Below are positions 23,801-35,058 of a DNA stretch of 64,000 nt, piece after piece. This DNA is from Parasponia andersonii (lineage: Eukaryota; Streptophyta; Magnoliopsida; Rosales; Cannabaceae): positions 798,163 through 862,162 of the forward strand of contig JXTB01000089.1 of NCBI GenBank assembly GCA_002914805.1. The letters are read 5' to 3'. The notes beneath the pieces were generated by a model that saw only the letters and a list, made by a program, of their open reading frames with translations, did no database searches and was not told where the DNA came from. Every line of letters starts with the position of its first letter. Within the stretch, counting starts at the first letter, position 1. The translations under genes and the position numbers were made by a program.

Positions 23801-24660
23801 AGGCTATAATTTGGGCCAAAAGTAATATTAATCAACCAATACTTAAATGATTTACTATGAATATTTGAAAAAGATGGTAATTGCTTACTTAACCTCACAA
23901 TATTACTTAAAACAGAAAGCAAAAGTGAAATTGATATCAAAACTCGTAAGAGTAAAAACGTGATAATTTGTGATTATTTTCGTCAAGTCATAGCAACTCT
24001 TTCAAAGAGAGTGAGAGGACTCTTCTCCAAAAATGACCCAAGGCAAAGCCTTGCGTTAGTCTTTTTAGGCCAATAATCATATTTTATTTGATATATATTT
24101 GAGTCGGATGCATTAATAATCATTCACTCTTTAAATATTAATATCCTCTTATTTAATAAATTGGGGTTCGGTGACTTACTGATAGTACTAGCTAGATATT
24201 TCAAAGTCCGTTAACTTTTTTCCAAGGAGTTAATATAGATCTAGAGAATGTCTACACGCACTTCACTAGAACAGCTATGGGCGTGCTAAGTATGCACTCA
24301 AACAAGATGACAGAACATATTTGATTGGAGAAAAATCAATCTCTAATTACATCGTTATTTCTATTAGATTCTAATAATTGATATCCGATTTAGACACCTT
24401 TCCCTTCAAAATATAAATAAATAAATACCTATGGGAATCATAAACAAAATGTTATATAAACTGTCAATCATAAGCCTTTTCTCATAGCACAAAGCAAGTT
24501 ATTAGAATAGCCCAGTCACTAAATATGGAATCTTGCAGGACCACATCGCAAAATTTCTAGTAGTATTGAAAGAAAGAGGTATTGCTGAAACTGGTTTGAG
24601 AAGCTATCGTCCACTCTTTTCAAGGCCAAAACAAAGGAAGTTGAATCAGAATTTTGCTCT
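20875..24660. other. AT-rich region without genes, with a degenerate repeat array
   Basis: No coding region is visible. Between about 21880 and 23470 a pattern recurs at intervals of roughly 340-560 bases: AAATACCACTTTTT-like words followed by clusters of GTTACTTGAGTAA / GTTACCTTAAGTAACT words (near 21885, 22449, 22786 and 23143). The copies are strongly diverged. 23470-24660 shows nothing recognisable. Confidence 0.45.
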
Positions 24661-24801
24661 TTTTAACTTATGGATGAAATAAACCCTTTTGTTTGCTTCT
24701 GATCACTGTCCGAACGCCAATCGAAAAGGCACAAAAAATTCAATAGGGAAAAGAACAAAACACAAATTAATATTATTTTAAAATTGATTTCGCTATATGT
24801 T

Positions 24802-24808
<7 letters not shown>

Positions 24809-24860
<52 letters not shown>
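24809..24860. repeat. (AT)26 microsatellite
   Basis: A perfect AT run of 52 bases, the longest in the window. It adjoins a copy of the (TA)n-associated MITE family on its right. Confidence 0.95.
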
Positions 24861-24861
<1 letters not shown>

Positions 24862-24862
<1 letters not shown>

Positions 24863-25092
24863 CAATTGAATAGGAATTTTTTTCCACCTACTTATTGATT
24901 TTTTTTTTAATAATTAGATCATAATATAATAGCTATAATTTGAGTAGTTGAAAAATAATAAAAATAAATAAATATTATTTAATGTTTTTCTATCTCCTCT
25001 TTTTACATGAAAAAAAACACATAACCAATTTTAATCCGTCAATACAATACTTATAGATATGGTATAGAAAAATACTTATCAGATGAGTGCCC
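24862..25092. repeat. Third copy of the (TA)n-associated MITE family
   Basis: The closing segment, AATACTTATCAGATGAGTGCCC followed by ATGTATATATA, parallels the right end of 18936-19390. Internal words ATTATTTAATGTTTTTCT and TTTTTACATGAAAA parallel 18693-18917. The left border beside the (AT)26 run is approximate. Confidence 0.45.
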
Positions 25093-25306
25093 ATGTATAT
25101 ATAGTAGGTTTTGTAGAAACTCACGGAAATTTCTGTCTAAAATCAGTGGCATAAAGACTTAATTGAACTTTTTTTCGTTTGTTTCTGCCTTTCTAGGCGA
25201 AGAAAATGGTCATTGTTTTAGATGGAATATTTGGACTGGAAAAATCTATTAAGTTCCTAAGCGGCCTCTGATCACAATCAAACAACAGAAATTCAGCATA
25301 ATTAAG

Positions 25307-25859
25307 TATTAGGAATCTAACTGACTTAGATTCATCGCTCCCGCTTCAAAAAAATGTCAGAATAATAAAGAAATAATAACGAAGAATAGAAACTAATCTC
25401 ACAACACAATGATTGAAGTGGAAAACTTCTAAATCAGGATAAAAACTATTGTCTCTTAGAAAATAATTTTACTATATGAAAAGACTCTATAATCATATAG
25501 ATTTTCCTCTTTTCTACGCAATGATCCCAATACACCAAATACTTTCTCACAAATATTCTCTCATTTATACCTTATACCACCACTCTTTGAAACCTTCTCT
25601 TTTACAAAGAAATTTACTCTCTTTGAAAGGAGAAAAAAGAGAAAAGAAAGGATTTAATTAGAAGAGAGAAATTGAAATGCTTCCAAGTTTTGGGATACCA
25701 AACAAATGATGAGGCTCCTGTATTTACAGAACTTAAAAAGTAATGAGAACACTACCTTTTTCTATTAATATTGTGGCAACCCTTTTTACTATTATTATGA
25801 CGGTTAGTTGATGAGCATATGTTCACATGTGTTTACATAGATCTGTTCACACATAAACA
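25307..25859 (-). repeat. 3' LTR of the gag-only copia element
   Basis: It starts TATTAGGAATC (TGTTAG decayed to TATTAG) and ends CACACATAAACA. Alignment with 27190-27764 is good throughout, for example ACTATATGAAAAGA and AATCATATAGATTTT. It lacks about a dozen bases before the end that the right LTR has. The following ATCTCCTACATGAAGACTT is the probable minus-strand polypurine tract. Confidence 0.82.
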
Positions 25860-26222
25860 ATCTCCTACATGAAGACTTAATTTCAATCATATCTTAACAT
25901 ACGTCTTATCCCATAGCCTATATTGTTATCATTATCTTTATTGATAATCATACTCCACTATATGAGTATACCAATTAGAATTGATAAATTCTAAGATTTT
26001 CATCTCGACTCATGTCGAAAAAATCTTGCTGATAACTATAATGCTGACTCCCATATTTAGCTTCTCCGAGAGTCCATCAGCTATCGACATCATTTAGCAC
26101 ACGCCATACATCAACGTCAAATCATTGCTTGTGTGCAAATTTGCTGCCGTTAATTGTGGCACATCCTCTTTCATAGCATCTTTAGAAATAAGCGGCACAC
26201 CATGAGGATGCACATATTATGA

Positions 26223-27010
26223 TCAAAGGATAAGATCATCGTCTCCATCATAAGAGACAATATTAGCAGCATCATCAGATTTGGAGCTTTTAGCCGAATC
26301 TGCTCCACCTTTTTGACAATTTCTTTTTAGGTATCCAGATTGTCCACACCCATAACATATTATATTCTTTTTCATAGAGTTTTTTTTCGTAGTGTCAACT
26401 GCCAATGTTGAGCTCTCAGATGGAACATTACTTCTACCACATGTTAGTCTTTTTTTCTTCAGACAAAAGTTTACTTATGACCTCAAAAAAAACTACAGTC
26501 TCTTTTCCATGCACCGAAATAAGTTTCATATGCTCATAGGAAGGTGGAAGAGACCAGAAGAATTGTAATGCCTTATCTTCATCTTCAATCCTCACTCTAA
26601 TAACTTCTAGTTCATAAACGATATCATTTAAGATACTTAGATGATCAGAAATTTTCGTACCTTCATTCATACGCAATGTATGAAACTACTCATTCAGGTA
26701 CACTCATTTGAGACACCTTTCACCTGATACAATTCTTCAAGCTTTTTTCAGAGATCTTTAGCTATTGTTATCCCAAATACATTTGCAAGGATATTTTTGG
26801 CTAGATACATACGTATCGCACTTGCAGGTCTCTCATCCAAATCATCTAAGTCTTCATCGCTCATACTAAATTTCTCAGAATCTTTGCCCTTGTGAGCCTC
26901 TCTGCCGTTCAAAACCTTATACAACCCGGATTGAATTAACAAATCCTTGACTTGAATTTGTCACAAGTCAAAATTGATGTTCTCATCAAATTTCTCTACA
27001 TCAACTCTAA
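26223..27010 (-). pseudogene. Copia-type gag of the gag-only element
   Basis: Reading on the minus strand from about 27010: VDVEKFDENINF, then DLLIQSGLYKVLNG, SDEDLDDLDERPASAIRMYL, then a gag helix region with KISDHLSILNDIVYEL, LPPSYEHMK and VISKLLSEE. It ends with a zinc knuckle, CYGCGQSGYLKRNC, in which the His of CX2CX4HX4C is Tyr, and an acidic tail. This is the usual order of UBN2-type copia gag. Frame breaks occur near 26680-26750 and before 26405. The reading ends at 26223 and no protease motif follows. Confidence 0.8.
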
Positions 27011-27175
27011 CTGAAATTAAAATTTCCTGACATCTCACTTCGCACTTCTAGTTTGAAAAACTGCTAAGAAAATTTCCAAGAAGGATAAAATAGTTCAAGT
27101 ACTCTCACTTGAATACAACCTCCTTACATAGAATTTCTTAGACTAATACTAAGTTATAGTGCACTGAAGAACCCC

Positions 27176-27187
27176 GCTCTGATATCA
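27176..27187 (-). promoter_or_regulatory. Primer-binding site of the gag-only copia element
   Basis: The minus strand reads TGATATCAGAGC, one mismatch from the initiator-tRNA-Met type PBS, two bases from the LTR edge. Confidence 0.8.
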
Positions 27188-27189
27188 CT

Positions 27190-27764
27190 TGTTAGAAATC
27201 TGGCCGACCTAAATTCACCGCTCCCAAGATCTCACTTCAAAGAAACGTCAGAATAATAGAGAAATAATAACATATAATAGAAACCAATCTTACAACACAA
27301 GAATTTATGTAGAAAACTCTCAAATCAGGAGAAAAACTGATGTCTTTCAGAAAAGAATTTTACTATATGAAAAGATTCTATAATCATATAGATTTTTCTC
27401 TTTTCTACCCAATGATCCCAATATACCCAAGTACTTTCTCATAAATATTCTCTCATTCACCCTGCACTGTCACTCTTTGAAACCTCCTCTTTCAAAAAAA
27501 AATTTTGCTCTTTTTGAAAGAAAAAATAAAAAAAAAAAGATTTAATTAGAAGAAAGAACTTAAAATGCTTCTAAATTTTGGGATATTAAACAAATGACGA
27601 GACTCTCATATTTATAAAACTTAAAAAATAATAAAAATACCATCTTTTATTATTAATATTATGACAATCATTTTCACTATTGTTACTACTACGATGACTA
27701 GTTGATGAACATATATTCACAGTATTTCCATAAATTTGTTCACACATATACACGTACGTCAACA
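27190..27764 (-). repeat. 5' LTR of the gag-only copia element
   Basis: It runs from TGTTAGAAATC to ACGTCAACA with canonical TG...CA ends and is followed by the TSD TTAAG. It has the same pyrimidine-rich middle and (TTA/TAC)-rich end as 25307-25859, and distant similarity to the LTRs of the copia element at 46789-51862. Confidence 0.85.
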
Positions 27765-27769
27765 TTAAG

Positions 27770-28262
27770 TACTTGAAAACACGTCTTTTCACCAATTTCG
27801 AAAGATTCAATTTAACTTATGGGATAGAATCTTTAAAGAGATGTACAATCCAAATCGTGCACTAGTATTTTTTTTTCTTTTTTGTTAATTTTTTTCTTAT
27901 TATTATTTTTGGGTTGGGAATGTGTTTCACAACGATGTATACCAACCTTTCACATGCTATACTCGTGTGCATTAAAGCCCCTTTTACTGTCCCTTTCTAA
28001 CATTTTCCAATAATTGCACAATTACTGAGAACACCCAGAAACTTCCTTCTCGACGGCATCGCATTATAGAGGTTTCTTTGGCTTAATTATAGGGAAAAAG
28101 ACATGTGAGGACCAAAAATAAACTTGTTAATAATTCCTTAATCATTTTTTAATAATGTAGAATTTTACAATACGTTTGTTTGTATTTTTTTTTTCTATCG
28201 GTATTAGTGGGTTTCCGAGCATTTTCAATAGTGAAATTATTAGCTTAGCGGTTTTTTTTTTT
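27770..28262. other. AT-rich spacer without genes
   Basis: No coding region or repeat structure is recognised. It ends in a T-run at about 28249-28263 next to the LINE fragment. Confidence 0.5.
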
Positions 28263-28267
28263 TCTAG

Positions 28268-28471
28268 AGACAAACCGTTAGACTTGCTAATCAAGCAGCA
28301 TCTGGACTTGCTAAATTCACTCTTAGATTGGATGATGAATGTATTTGGTTAGAGGAAAATCTTTCCCCAATTGCGACTGTTATTGTACAAGATTGTTAGA
28401 ATTAATATAATAGTCTTGCTTTTACTCGAAAAGGAAAAGAAAAAAGAAAGAAAAAGAAAAAAAAAAAAAAA
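28268..28471 (+). mobile_element. 5'-truncated LINE: RNase H C-terminus and poly(A) tail
   Basis: A 43-codon frame (28268-28399) reads LANQAASGLAKFTLRLDDE then CIWLEENLSPIATVIVQD and a stop. This is the typical end of the RNase H domain that closes the ORF2 of many plant LINEs (the NxAAHxLAKxAL helix followed by a WLEE segment). A short 3' UTR follows, then an A-rich tail (28432-28471). Everything upstream of this point is missing, as expected for 5'-truncated LINE insertions. A related domesticated RNase H-like gene could end the same way, but the A-tail favours a LINE. Confidence 0.72.
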
Positions 28472-29052
28472 CTGTCCAGTTTTGTGTTGTCAAGTACCAA
28501 AAAAAAGAAGACTTTGTAAAATACCTAAAACTTTACTCATGTATTTAGTCCCACATTGAAAATGAAATAAAAGTTGGAACACTTATAAATGTTTCCAGGG
28601 TAGCATAGTTGCAACTATTGTTTGAAACTAAATAAAAGAGAAGCAGAATAGTGAAATAATTATCCATCTTTATTTCCTTTACTACAAGATTTTTCTTATT
28701 TTCTTTTGTTAAAAAAATACAAGTGTTTTTATTTTCTTCTGTGAATTTTTACTATTGCTATACAAGTGTTCTTATTTCTCTATGTGAATTGAATTTTTAC
28801 TATTGCTATACAAGTGTTCTTATTTCTCTATGTGAATTTTAATTATTGCTTTATACAAATTCACCGAGGTTTATCATATCCTGGAAGCAATTTGCTGAGA
28901 TACTTTACAATCAATCTAATCGATAGAGGGCAAATAGCACTTTAAAGAAATTGTAATTACGTGTTTCAAGTCTCCTATTCAGATTTTCGAATAGTAACTA
29001 CCAAAACAACATTGTATTTAAATAATTCTCTGATCATTTCATTTGGTGTCTG
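28472..29052. other. AT-rich spacer with a short direct duplication
   Basis: No gene is seen. A segment of about 50 bases is repeated in tandem between about 28737 and 28850: TTTTACTATTGCTATACAAG and the following GTGTTCTTATTTCTCTATG occur twice in close succession. Confidence 0.55.
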
Positions 29053-31416
29053 TGTCACAATCGAAAATCAAGGTCATAACTTTTAGTAATTTTAAGTTGA
29101 AACAGTAATAAATAATGTTCTTCCAAAATTTTAGAAAAAATTGAGTACTTAAAATTTATGTTGTAGTCTTTAAAAGAAAATAAATTTCAAAATTAGACAA
29201 ATTTTAGAATTATGAAACTTTCCATTAGTTTTAATTTCCCAAAAAAATCTCTATTTAAAGTTTAAAGAAAATTCTAATTAACTAGTTTGGAAACTTTTAT
29301 TAAATTATGAATTTTAATAAAAAAGTTCAATTTAAAACCTTAGGTTCAAAGTCAAAATGAATTACTTAAGATCATTTGTATTTCTAAGTACTTAATTCAA
29401 TAATAAATCATACTCATATATCTTCTTAGTAAACAGACTAATATTGGCTATATAATTTTGACATAGAAAAGAAAGATGATACAGAGTAAGAAACAACCAG
29501 TGAAGAAGAATAGAATTGTAAGCTTATACTGAGCATACTTGTTAAGCCATCAGAACATTAATACCTGAAAGTTGGATGAGCACGTGAATGCTCAGTAGAT
29601 ATTTAATTACCTTTTTAAATAGATGCAGCTTTTACCAAACCTGCATGGTTAATACCTTTTTTAAATTCTATTTATAAACCAAGTTTATAAAAATAATTAT
29701 TTTCTAATATAATCATATATTCAAAACCAAAACCAAAAATAGTAAAATTGTACATATCATAAATTAACCTATCCCATGAGCTCACTTCCTCTCACCACGA
29801 ACTAGAGTAATTCGTATTACGTACACTAAATACTTTCTGTCTAATACCTATCCCAGAAAATTAGAGGGACACCCATGTGTCTAAGCCTACCTAATATGGG
29901 GGATAATGAGAAGACCCCGCGCAGGTTTACGGGCTCTCACCGATGGTGGGTATACTAGTCTATCTACTATAACACTGTGATGCCTAAGATATATCTCATG
30001 TGTGATTTTATAGTATGTACAATATATAACAAGATATTTAATAACCATGCAAAACATAAACAAGCAATGCTTTAAAGCTCCACTTGATATTATTTTGGAA
30101 TTTACTGTATCATGGGCAGCAAATCTACTGAAACATCCCAAAATCATAATTTTATAAATGCATATAGAAGTCACACAATTCAATTATTGAATAATCCAAA
30201 ATTTTTCAACAATTTCTCAAAATATTATTTTATTCACAATTTTTCACAAAATAGTTATAATGCATAATTTAAATTAACGTATGTATAAAACCAAGCAATT
30301 GAATCCTTACCCCGAGATGATAGCTGTATCATGCTAACAATACTCGAAAAATCTCTCCTTTGTCATTTGGGTACTCGAACAGTCGTTCTAGGATTTCGAC
30401 AAGCTCACTTTGAAAAATGACTTTTCCAACGGAGTCACAAAATGAGAAGTAGAGGTTACCATTGAATTTCTAACGCTTAAAATAGTTAAATTAGACATAT
30501 AATTTGTCGAATTTGAGTTTTGGACTAAGACTTGACTTGTGACACGTAAAACGATACTATTCATAAACTTTTGAATTCGTTCTACCTCGTAACAAAGTGA
30601 TGTTCTATATCAAAACTCCTTTCTTGACATTACTAAATCCAAATTTGAAGTCAAAACTTCATTTCAAGATCCCAACATTAATTAGTCTTAATTCCCAAAA
30701 GTTACAAAAATACCATTTTTCTAAATTTTTTAGAAACATATCGTCTTTGCTAAATATCTAAAAAAAATATCATATTTTAAATATTTCCAAAATGATCATT
30801 ATCACAAAATTATTTATGAAAATATCAGTTTCAAAAATATTTGAAAAAGTATCAACACTATTCATATTTGCCAAAATATCATTTTTTCTGAATTAGAAAA
30901 ATATTACATTGTTCAATTAAAGATTTCTTTAAACTCGGACATCACTTCAACACAATACCACTATATTTATTCATGATTCAATCTCATCTTTCATCTCATA
31001 TAATTTTTACAGCTATAAGAACAACTTCACAAAAGTAATTGTATATATGCCATAAATTAGTTTGTAAAACATCTAAATAAACTTAGAAATTAGCTTACTA
31101 AAACTGATTTACCTGAAAAGGTCGATGCCGGTGGGAAAGGAAGAGAAGAGAAGCTTGGGCTTGTCCTCTACAATGATAGCTGGGTTTTGCTAAAGTTTAC
31201 GAAGAAGAAGAAGAAGGAATAAGGAGAAAAAGATGAGGAAAAAGGGGGAAAAAAAAAGAGAGAGAGAGAGAGTATTAATGTTATTGGGAGAAAAAGTTAA
31301 AATAAAAAAACAAAATTAAGTCTCACTATTTAATTAAAATATTATATAATTTTAAAATTTTTTTTAAGAAAAAAGAAAATAACCGGAATATCTTTGACAA
31401 ATTTGTGTTTTTATGT
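29053..31416 (-). mobile_element. Probable solo LTR of the LARD/chromovirus family
   Basis: It starts TGTCACAATCG followed by GGTCATAACTTTTAGTAATTT, as in the LARD LTRs. It carries the conserved block GGGACACCCATG (29866-29877) and a stretch near 30310-30450 equivalent to 38590-38730 and 54750-54880. A purine-rich segment at 31130-31280 precedes the end. No clear PBS lies before it and no polypurine tract after it. The right end is approximate and no convincing TSD was found (GTCTG on the left; GTCTA possible near 31419). Confidence 0.65.
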
Positions 31417-33850
31417 GTAGTCTATGTTATTGAGGTTTTTTTTTTTGCGCGCGGAGGGGAGGGGGGTTTATAGTTTAAGATGAATTTATAGATTGAAATG
31501 GACTCGATAATATATGATGAGCATTAAAAAAAATAAAAAATCTCTCCACCGCTAGTTTCTTCGTGGGCTTTAGGTTATGGGGGTGATAAAGCAAATTTTT
31601 TTAGAATTGTAATATTGATTCTAATAATTGTAACATTGATTCTCATACTTTCGTTATTATGACTCTGTAATTAGTAAACAAAACATAGTCTTAGCATGAT
31701 GTTATAAAACAAGGCGCCACTATATAAGACTGGTTTAAAACACTATATAGCCTTTTGCTAAATTTTATTTCTTCTAAATTAGTTTTCACTATTGTACCAA
31801 ATTTTGTAGGACTCACTATTATTAAAATTTTCACATAAGTGAATAAAAGAAAATGATACCCAGATCGTGAACTCATCGCGCACGTGGTGTAAAGCTTTCG
31901 ATATAAAATAGTGTAATATAGTCCAATTAATGATCTGCTACACAATTCATGCTTTGGTCATTTATATGTATCCTTGGGCTACATGGCCTTTATCTTTTGG
32001 GTACACGTAAAGAAACGTGACTAAAATTTGACTACAGCAAACGCTCTTCGTTTCTGTTTTGCACAAACCGCATTCGTTTAAATTTTGTAAGAACTTTAAT
32101 CTAAGGCATTTTTGTCAAAAAGGTTAAGTTATTTTTAAATTCCTCTCGCTGAGGAATGACGAAGACTTCATTCAAAAATATAGTTAATCATAAATTAAGC
32201 CACACCAACACTAATGCAAAAGTGATATATAACTGAAAACACAATGTGTTATTCGTGATATAAATGCTTAAAGTAGAACCATTCTGAACAAAAAGAAAGA
32301 CAAATCGTTAAACAAAAGAAGAAATGATAGATTCACGGGATTCTGCTTTTCCGGAAAAATGGTGCAAAAGTTTTCGTCCCTAGCACTTTACTCAGTTCCC
32401 CATTATTATAACCATATTAACCTAAATGTCGACCATGGCACTTTTTGAAAAGTATAGCTTATAGATTTCACCCTCTAAATTTCGTGACGCTGTTAATGTA
32501 TTCAAATGATGAGCAATAGAACTTAGAAGAACTCTTGAGTCATTAAATCACATTCATTGGAAATTAGGAATGGAATATTAATCTAAATAAAACTTCGGAG
32601 TTCCATGATTAATTATAAGAATTTTGAATTTTCATGAGTTTTAGTACCGTCTAGATCGCTTATTATTCTTTAATTTCCACATAATTAAAGTCAATTGAGT
32701 ATCCACAAGATCCAATAAAAACAATAATCAAAGAAATTAAAAGAATCAAGATTATTCTGTATTATATTTAGAAAAATCTACAATGCGATACCACTGAGCT
32801 AACTGCTAGTTAAGCTTGATATGGCACATTGGTATAATGCTAACAGCCCTACATGCTGCATTGTTATATGGTTTATTTCCTAGAACTGTTAACACTAAAA
32901 TATGTTTAATTACCAAAATTTCGTTTCGAAAGGTGAAATAGGAGTGGACTCCGTCATCCTATTTATTTAGAACAATCTTAAGAAGTATCGATAATAATGC
33001 TAAGCAATGGTGACAAATATATTATACTGGAAATTGTCACATTATTAATAAATACGAAGTACAATTCTGCTGCCAACTCCAAATTATGTTTACCATAAAC
33101 AATTCAATAATTTAAATAATAATAATAATTTTTTTAAAAAAAAGGGAAGTGCGGTCCTTTGGAACCCGCTTCTTTGGATCAGGCACCACACCCCATCAGG
33201 ACAAGTTACATGAGTCAAGTGGCAAACAACTCTAGTTTTTTAACACCGCACGTTAGTAAAATGTGAGATTGTCACATAAATTTAGTGATATAGAGCATAT
33301 ATGTATTAGTGTTCCGTGCATCTTTTAGTATTTTTTCGGTACTGTTGCAGCGACACCGGAATTTCGTGGTTCGTGCTTAATTCTTTTCAAAGAACAAGGC
33401 ATATACTGTTTTTATTCTCCGACTGTAGGAATGAGAGCGTAGAAATTTTGATGTAACGCCATCCGTCCTATAAGATCATGGATATAATTCGAAGGACTGA
33501 AGTTATTAAAGCTCTGCTCTGTGCTTTGGGTGTGAAAAGCGGGTGCTATATGTTTCCTGAACCAGACACAAGGCATCTACGTACGGTGTGTGTGTGTATA
33601 TATATGTATACGTATGTTTGGTTAGAAATTCAGCTATGGATGGGAATATGGTAAGATAATTTATTTGCGTGAAACGCCACAATTTTTTTGGCTTTACTAT
33701 GAGCAAATTAAATATTATTTTGGCTCCCGGTAATCTTGGTTGAAGACTATTCCTCCTTACTATATTTTCTATTAAAGTTTTCCAAAGTAATGATCTCTTT
33801 AATTATTCCATTTTGTTAGGTACGTCGACACCAAAACTAACCTGATTTTA
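31417..33850. other. Gene-free spacer
   Basis: No coding region is recognised. Notable items are a T-run followed by a G-rich tract (GCGCGCGGAGGGGAGGGG) at 31445-31465, a (GT)n(AT)n run at 33585-33606, and an isolated tRNA box A-like word at 32787-32809 on the minus strand. Confidence 0.5.
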
Positions 33851-35058
33851 AATTTGGATTCAATGAGATCGAGGAACGAGTTTTGATATATAATATTATT
33901 ATGTTTTGAAATGGCATAAATTCTGAGATTCGTGAATAGTATCAGTTCGTGTGCTACAGAGTGAGTCCTGCTTTAGGATCCAATTTGGACAAAGTATATA
34001 TCTAACGTAGTATTTTATCGTACTCTGAATTCAGTGATGACTTTTGTTTCTTCATCTAAAGTTCCGATAGAAAAGTCACTCTTTCAAGTGAGCTTACCAG
34101 AATCGCGAAACGACCGTTCAAATACCCAAGTAATCAACATGAGTTTCTTTGAGCATCGTTAGCTTGGTATAGCTACCATTTTAAGGTATGGATTCAATTA
34201 CTTGAATCTGTTTTATTTATAATTACATTAAAATTGATTTATGAAAAATCATACTTTTATAATAATTTAATAAATTGTTAAAACATGTTAGATTATACTG
34301 GGATTAGACTGTGTAGATTTTTATACTTATATTCACATTGTCATTATGGAGTAAAATAGAGATGTGCTTTCTATGTTACAATAAATCTCAGGATAAAGCC
34401 AAGTAAGATTTTAAAGCATGATTCGATTCATCAATTATTTTATAAACTTAATTTATAAATAGATTTTAGAAAAGGTATTAATCTTACAAGTTTAGTATAA
34501 AATTGCATTTAATCAATAAGGTAATTGAATTTCAATTGAGCATGTGAATACTCACTCCCTACTTCTTCTACTTTCAGGTGTTTATTTAATTGAGGTAGTC
34601 GTCTTGATGGATACACAAGCCGTGCACCTAGTGTATACATATCTACTCTTAATCCATGGCAAATATTTATACTTTGCTAATTATTTTTGTTTATTCAGTT
34701 ATTTAGCCAAGATTAGTAAATCTACTAAGTAGATATATAAGGATGGTTTTATTATCAATTCGAGTATTTAAAATTACAAATGATTTAATGTAAATTATTT
34801 AGACATTAGGCTAAAATTTGCAGTTGAATTTTATTTACCAAAATTTGTAATTTCTCAACACATAACTAAATGAGATAACTGGAAATTTTTTTGAACTTTA
34901 ATGGGTATTTTTTTTAAGTAATTATAAACTAATACAAGTTTTAAATAGATATAGAATTTATAATGACTCAGTATCAAAATAAAATTATCTAATATTTGAT
35001 TTCCCATGAATTTTTAAAAAATAATTTTTTATTATATTTTCACTTAAAATTACTAAAA
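33851..35058 (+). repeat. Inverted, doubly truncated LTR fragment of the LARD family
   Basis: This stretch is the inverse complement of the first 1.5 kb or so of the LTR at 37384. Matching points include GTTAGCTTGGTATAGCTACC, AATTTGGATTCAATGAG with GAGTTTTGATATATAA, and the last matching bases CACTTAAAATTACTAAAAA near 35058. It lacks both LTR ends and no TSD is visible, so a rearrangement rather than a fresh insertion probably placed it here. Confidence 0.7.

Larger units (their letters stand above)
25307..27764 (-). mobile_element. Copia-type element with gag only, TTAAG TSD
   Basis: TTAAG at 25302-25306 precedes the left LTR (25307-25859), and TTAAG at 27765-27769 follows the right LTR (27190-27764). 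A PBS relic lies at 27176-27187. The interior is only about 1.3 kb and holds copia-type gag with a zinc knuckle; no protease, integrase or RT motif can be read. LTRs plus PBS plus gag without pol matches the TR-GAG class of small non-autonomous elements. Simple loss of pol by internal deletion would look the same. Gag is now broken. Confidence 0.85.

Noticed and set aside
27741..27757. ACATATACA at 27752 as the end of the right LTR of the gag-only element
   Set aside because: It gives no TSD, whereas ending at 27764 (GTCAACA) gives the exact TTAAG duplication.
31445..31465. G-quadruplex or regulatory role for the G-rich tract
   Set aside because: The G-runs do not form a canonical four-run motif and nothing nearby needs such a signal.
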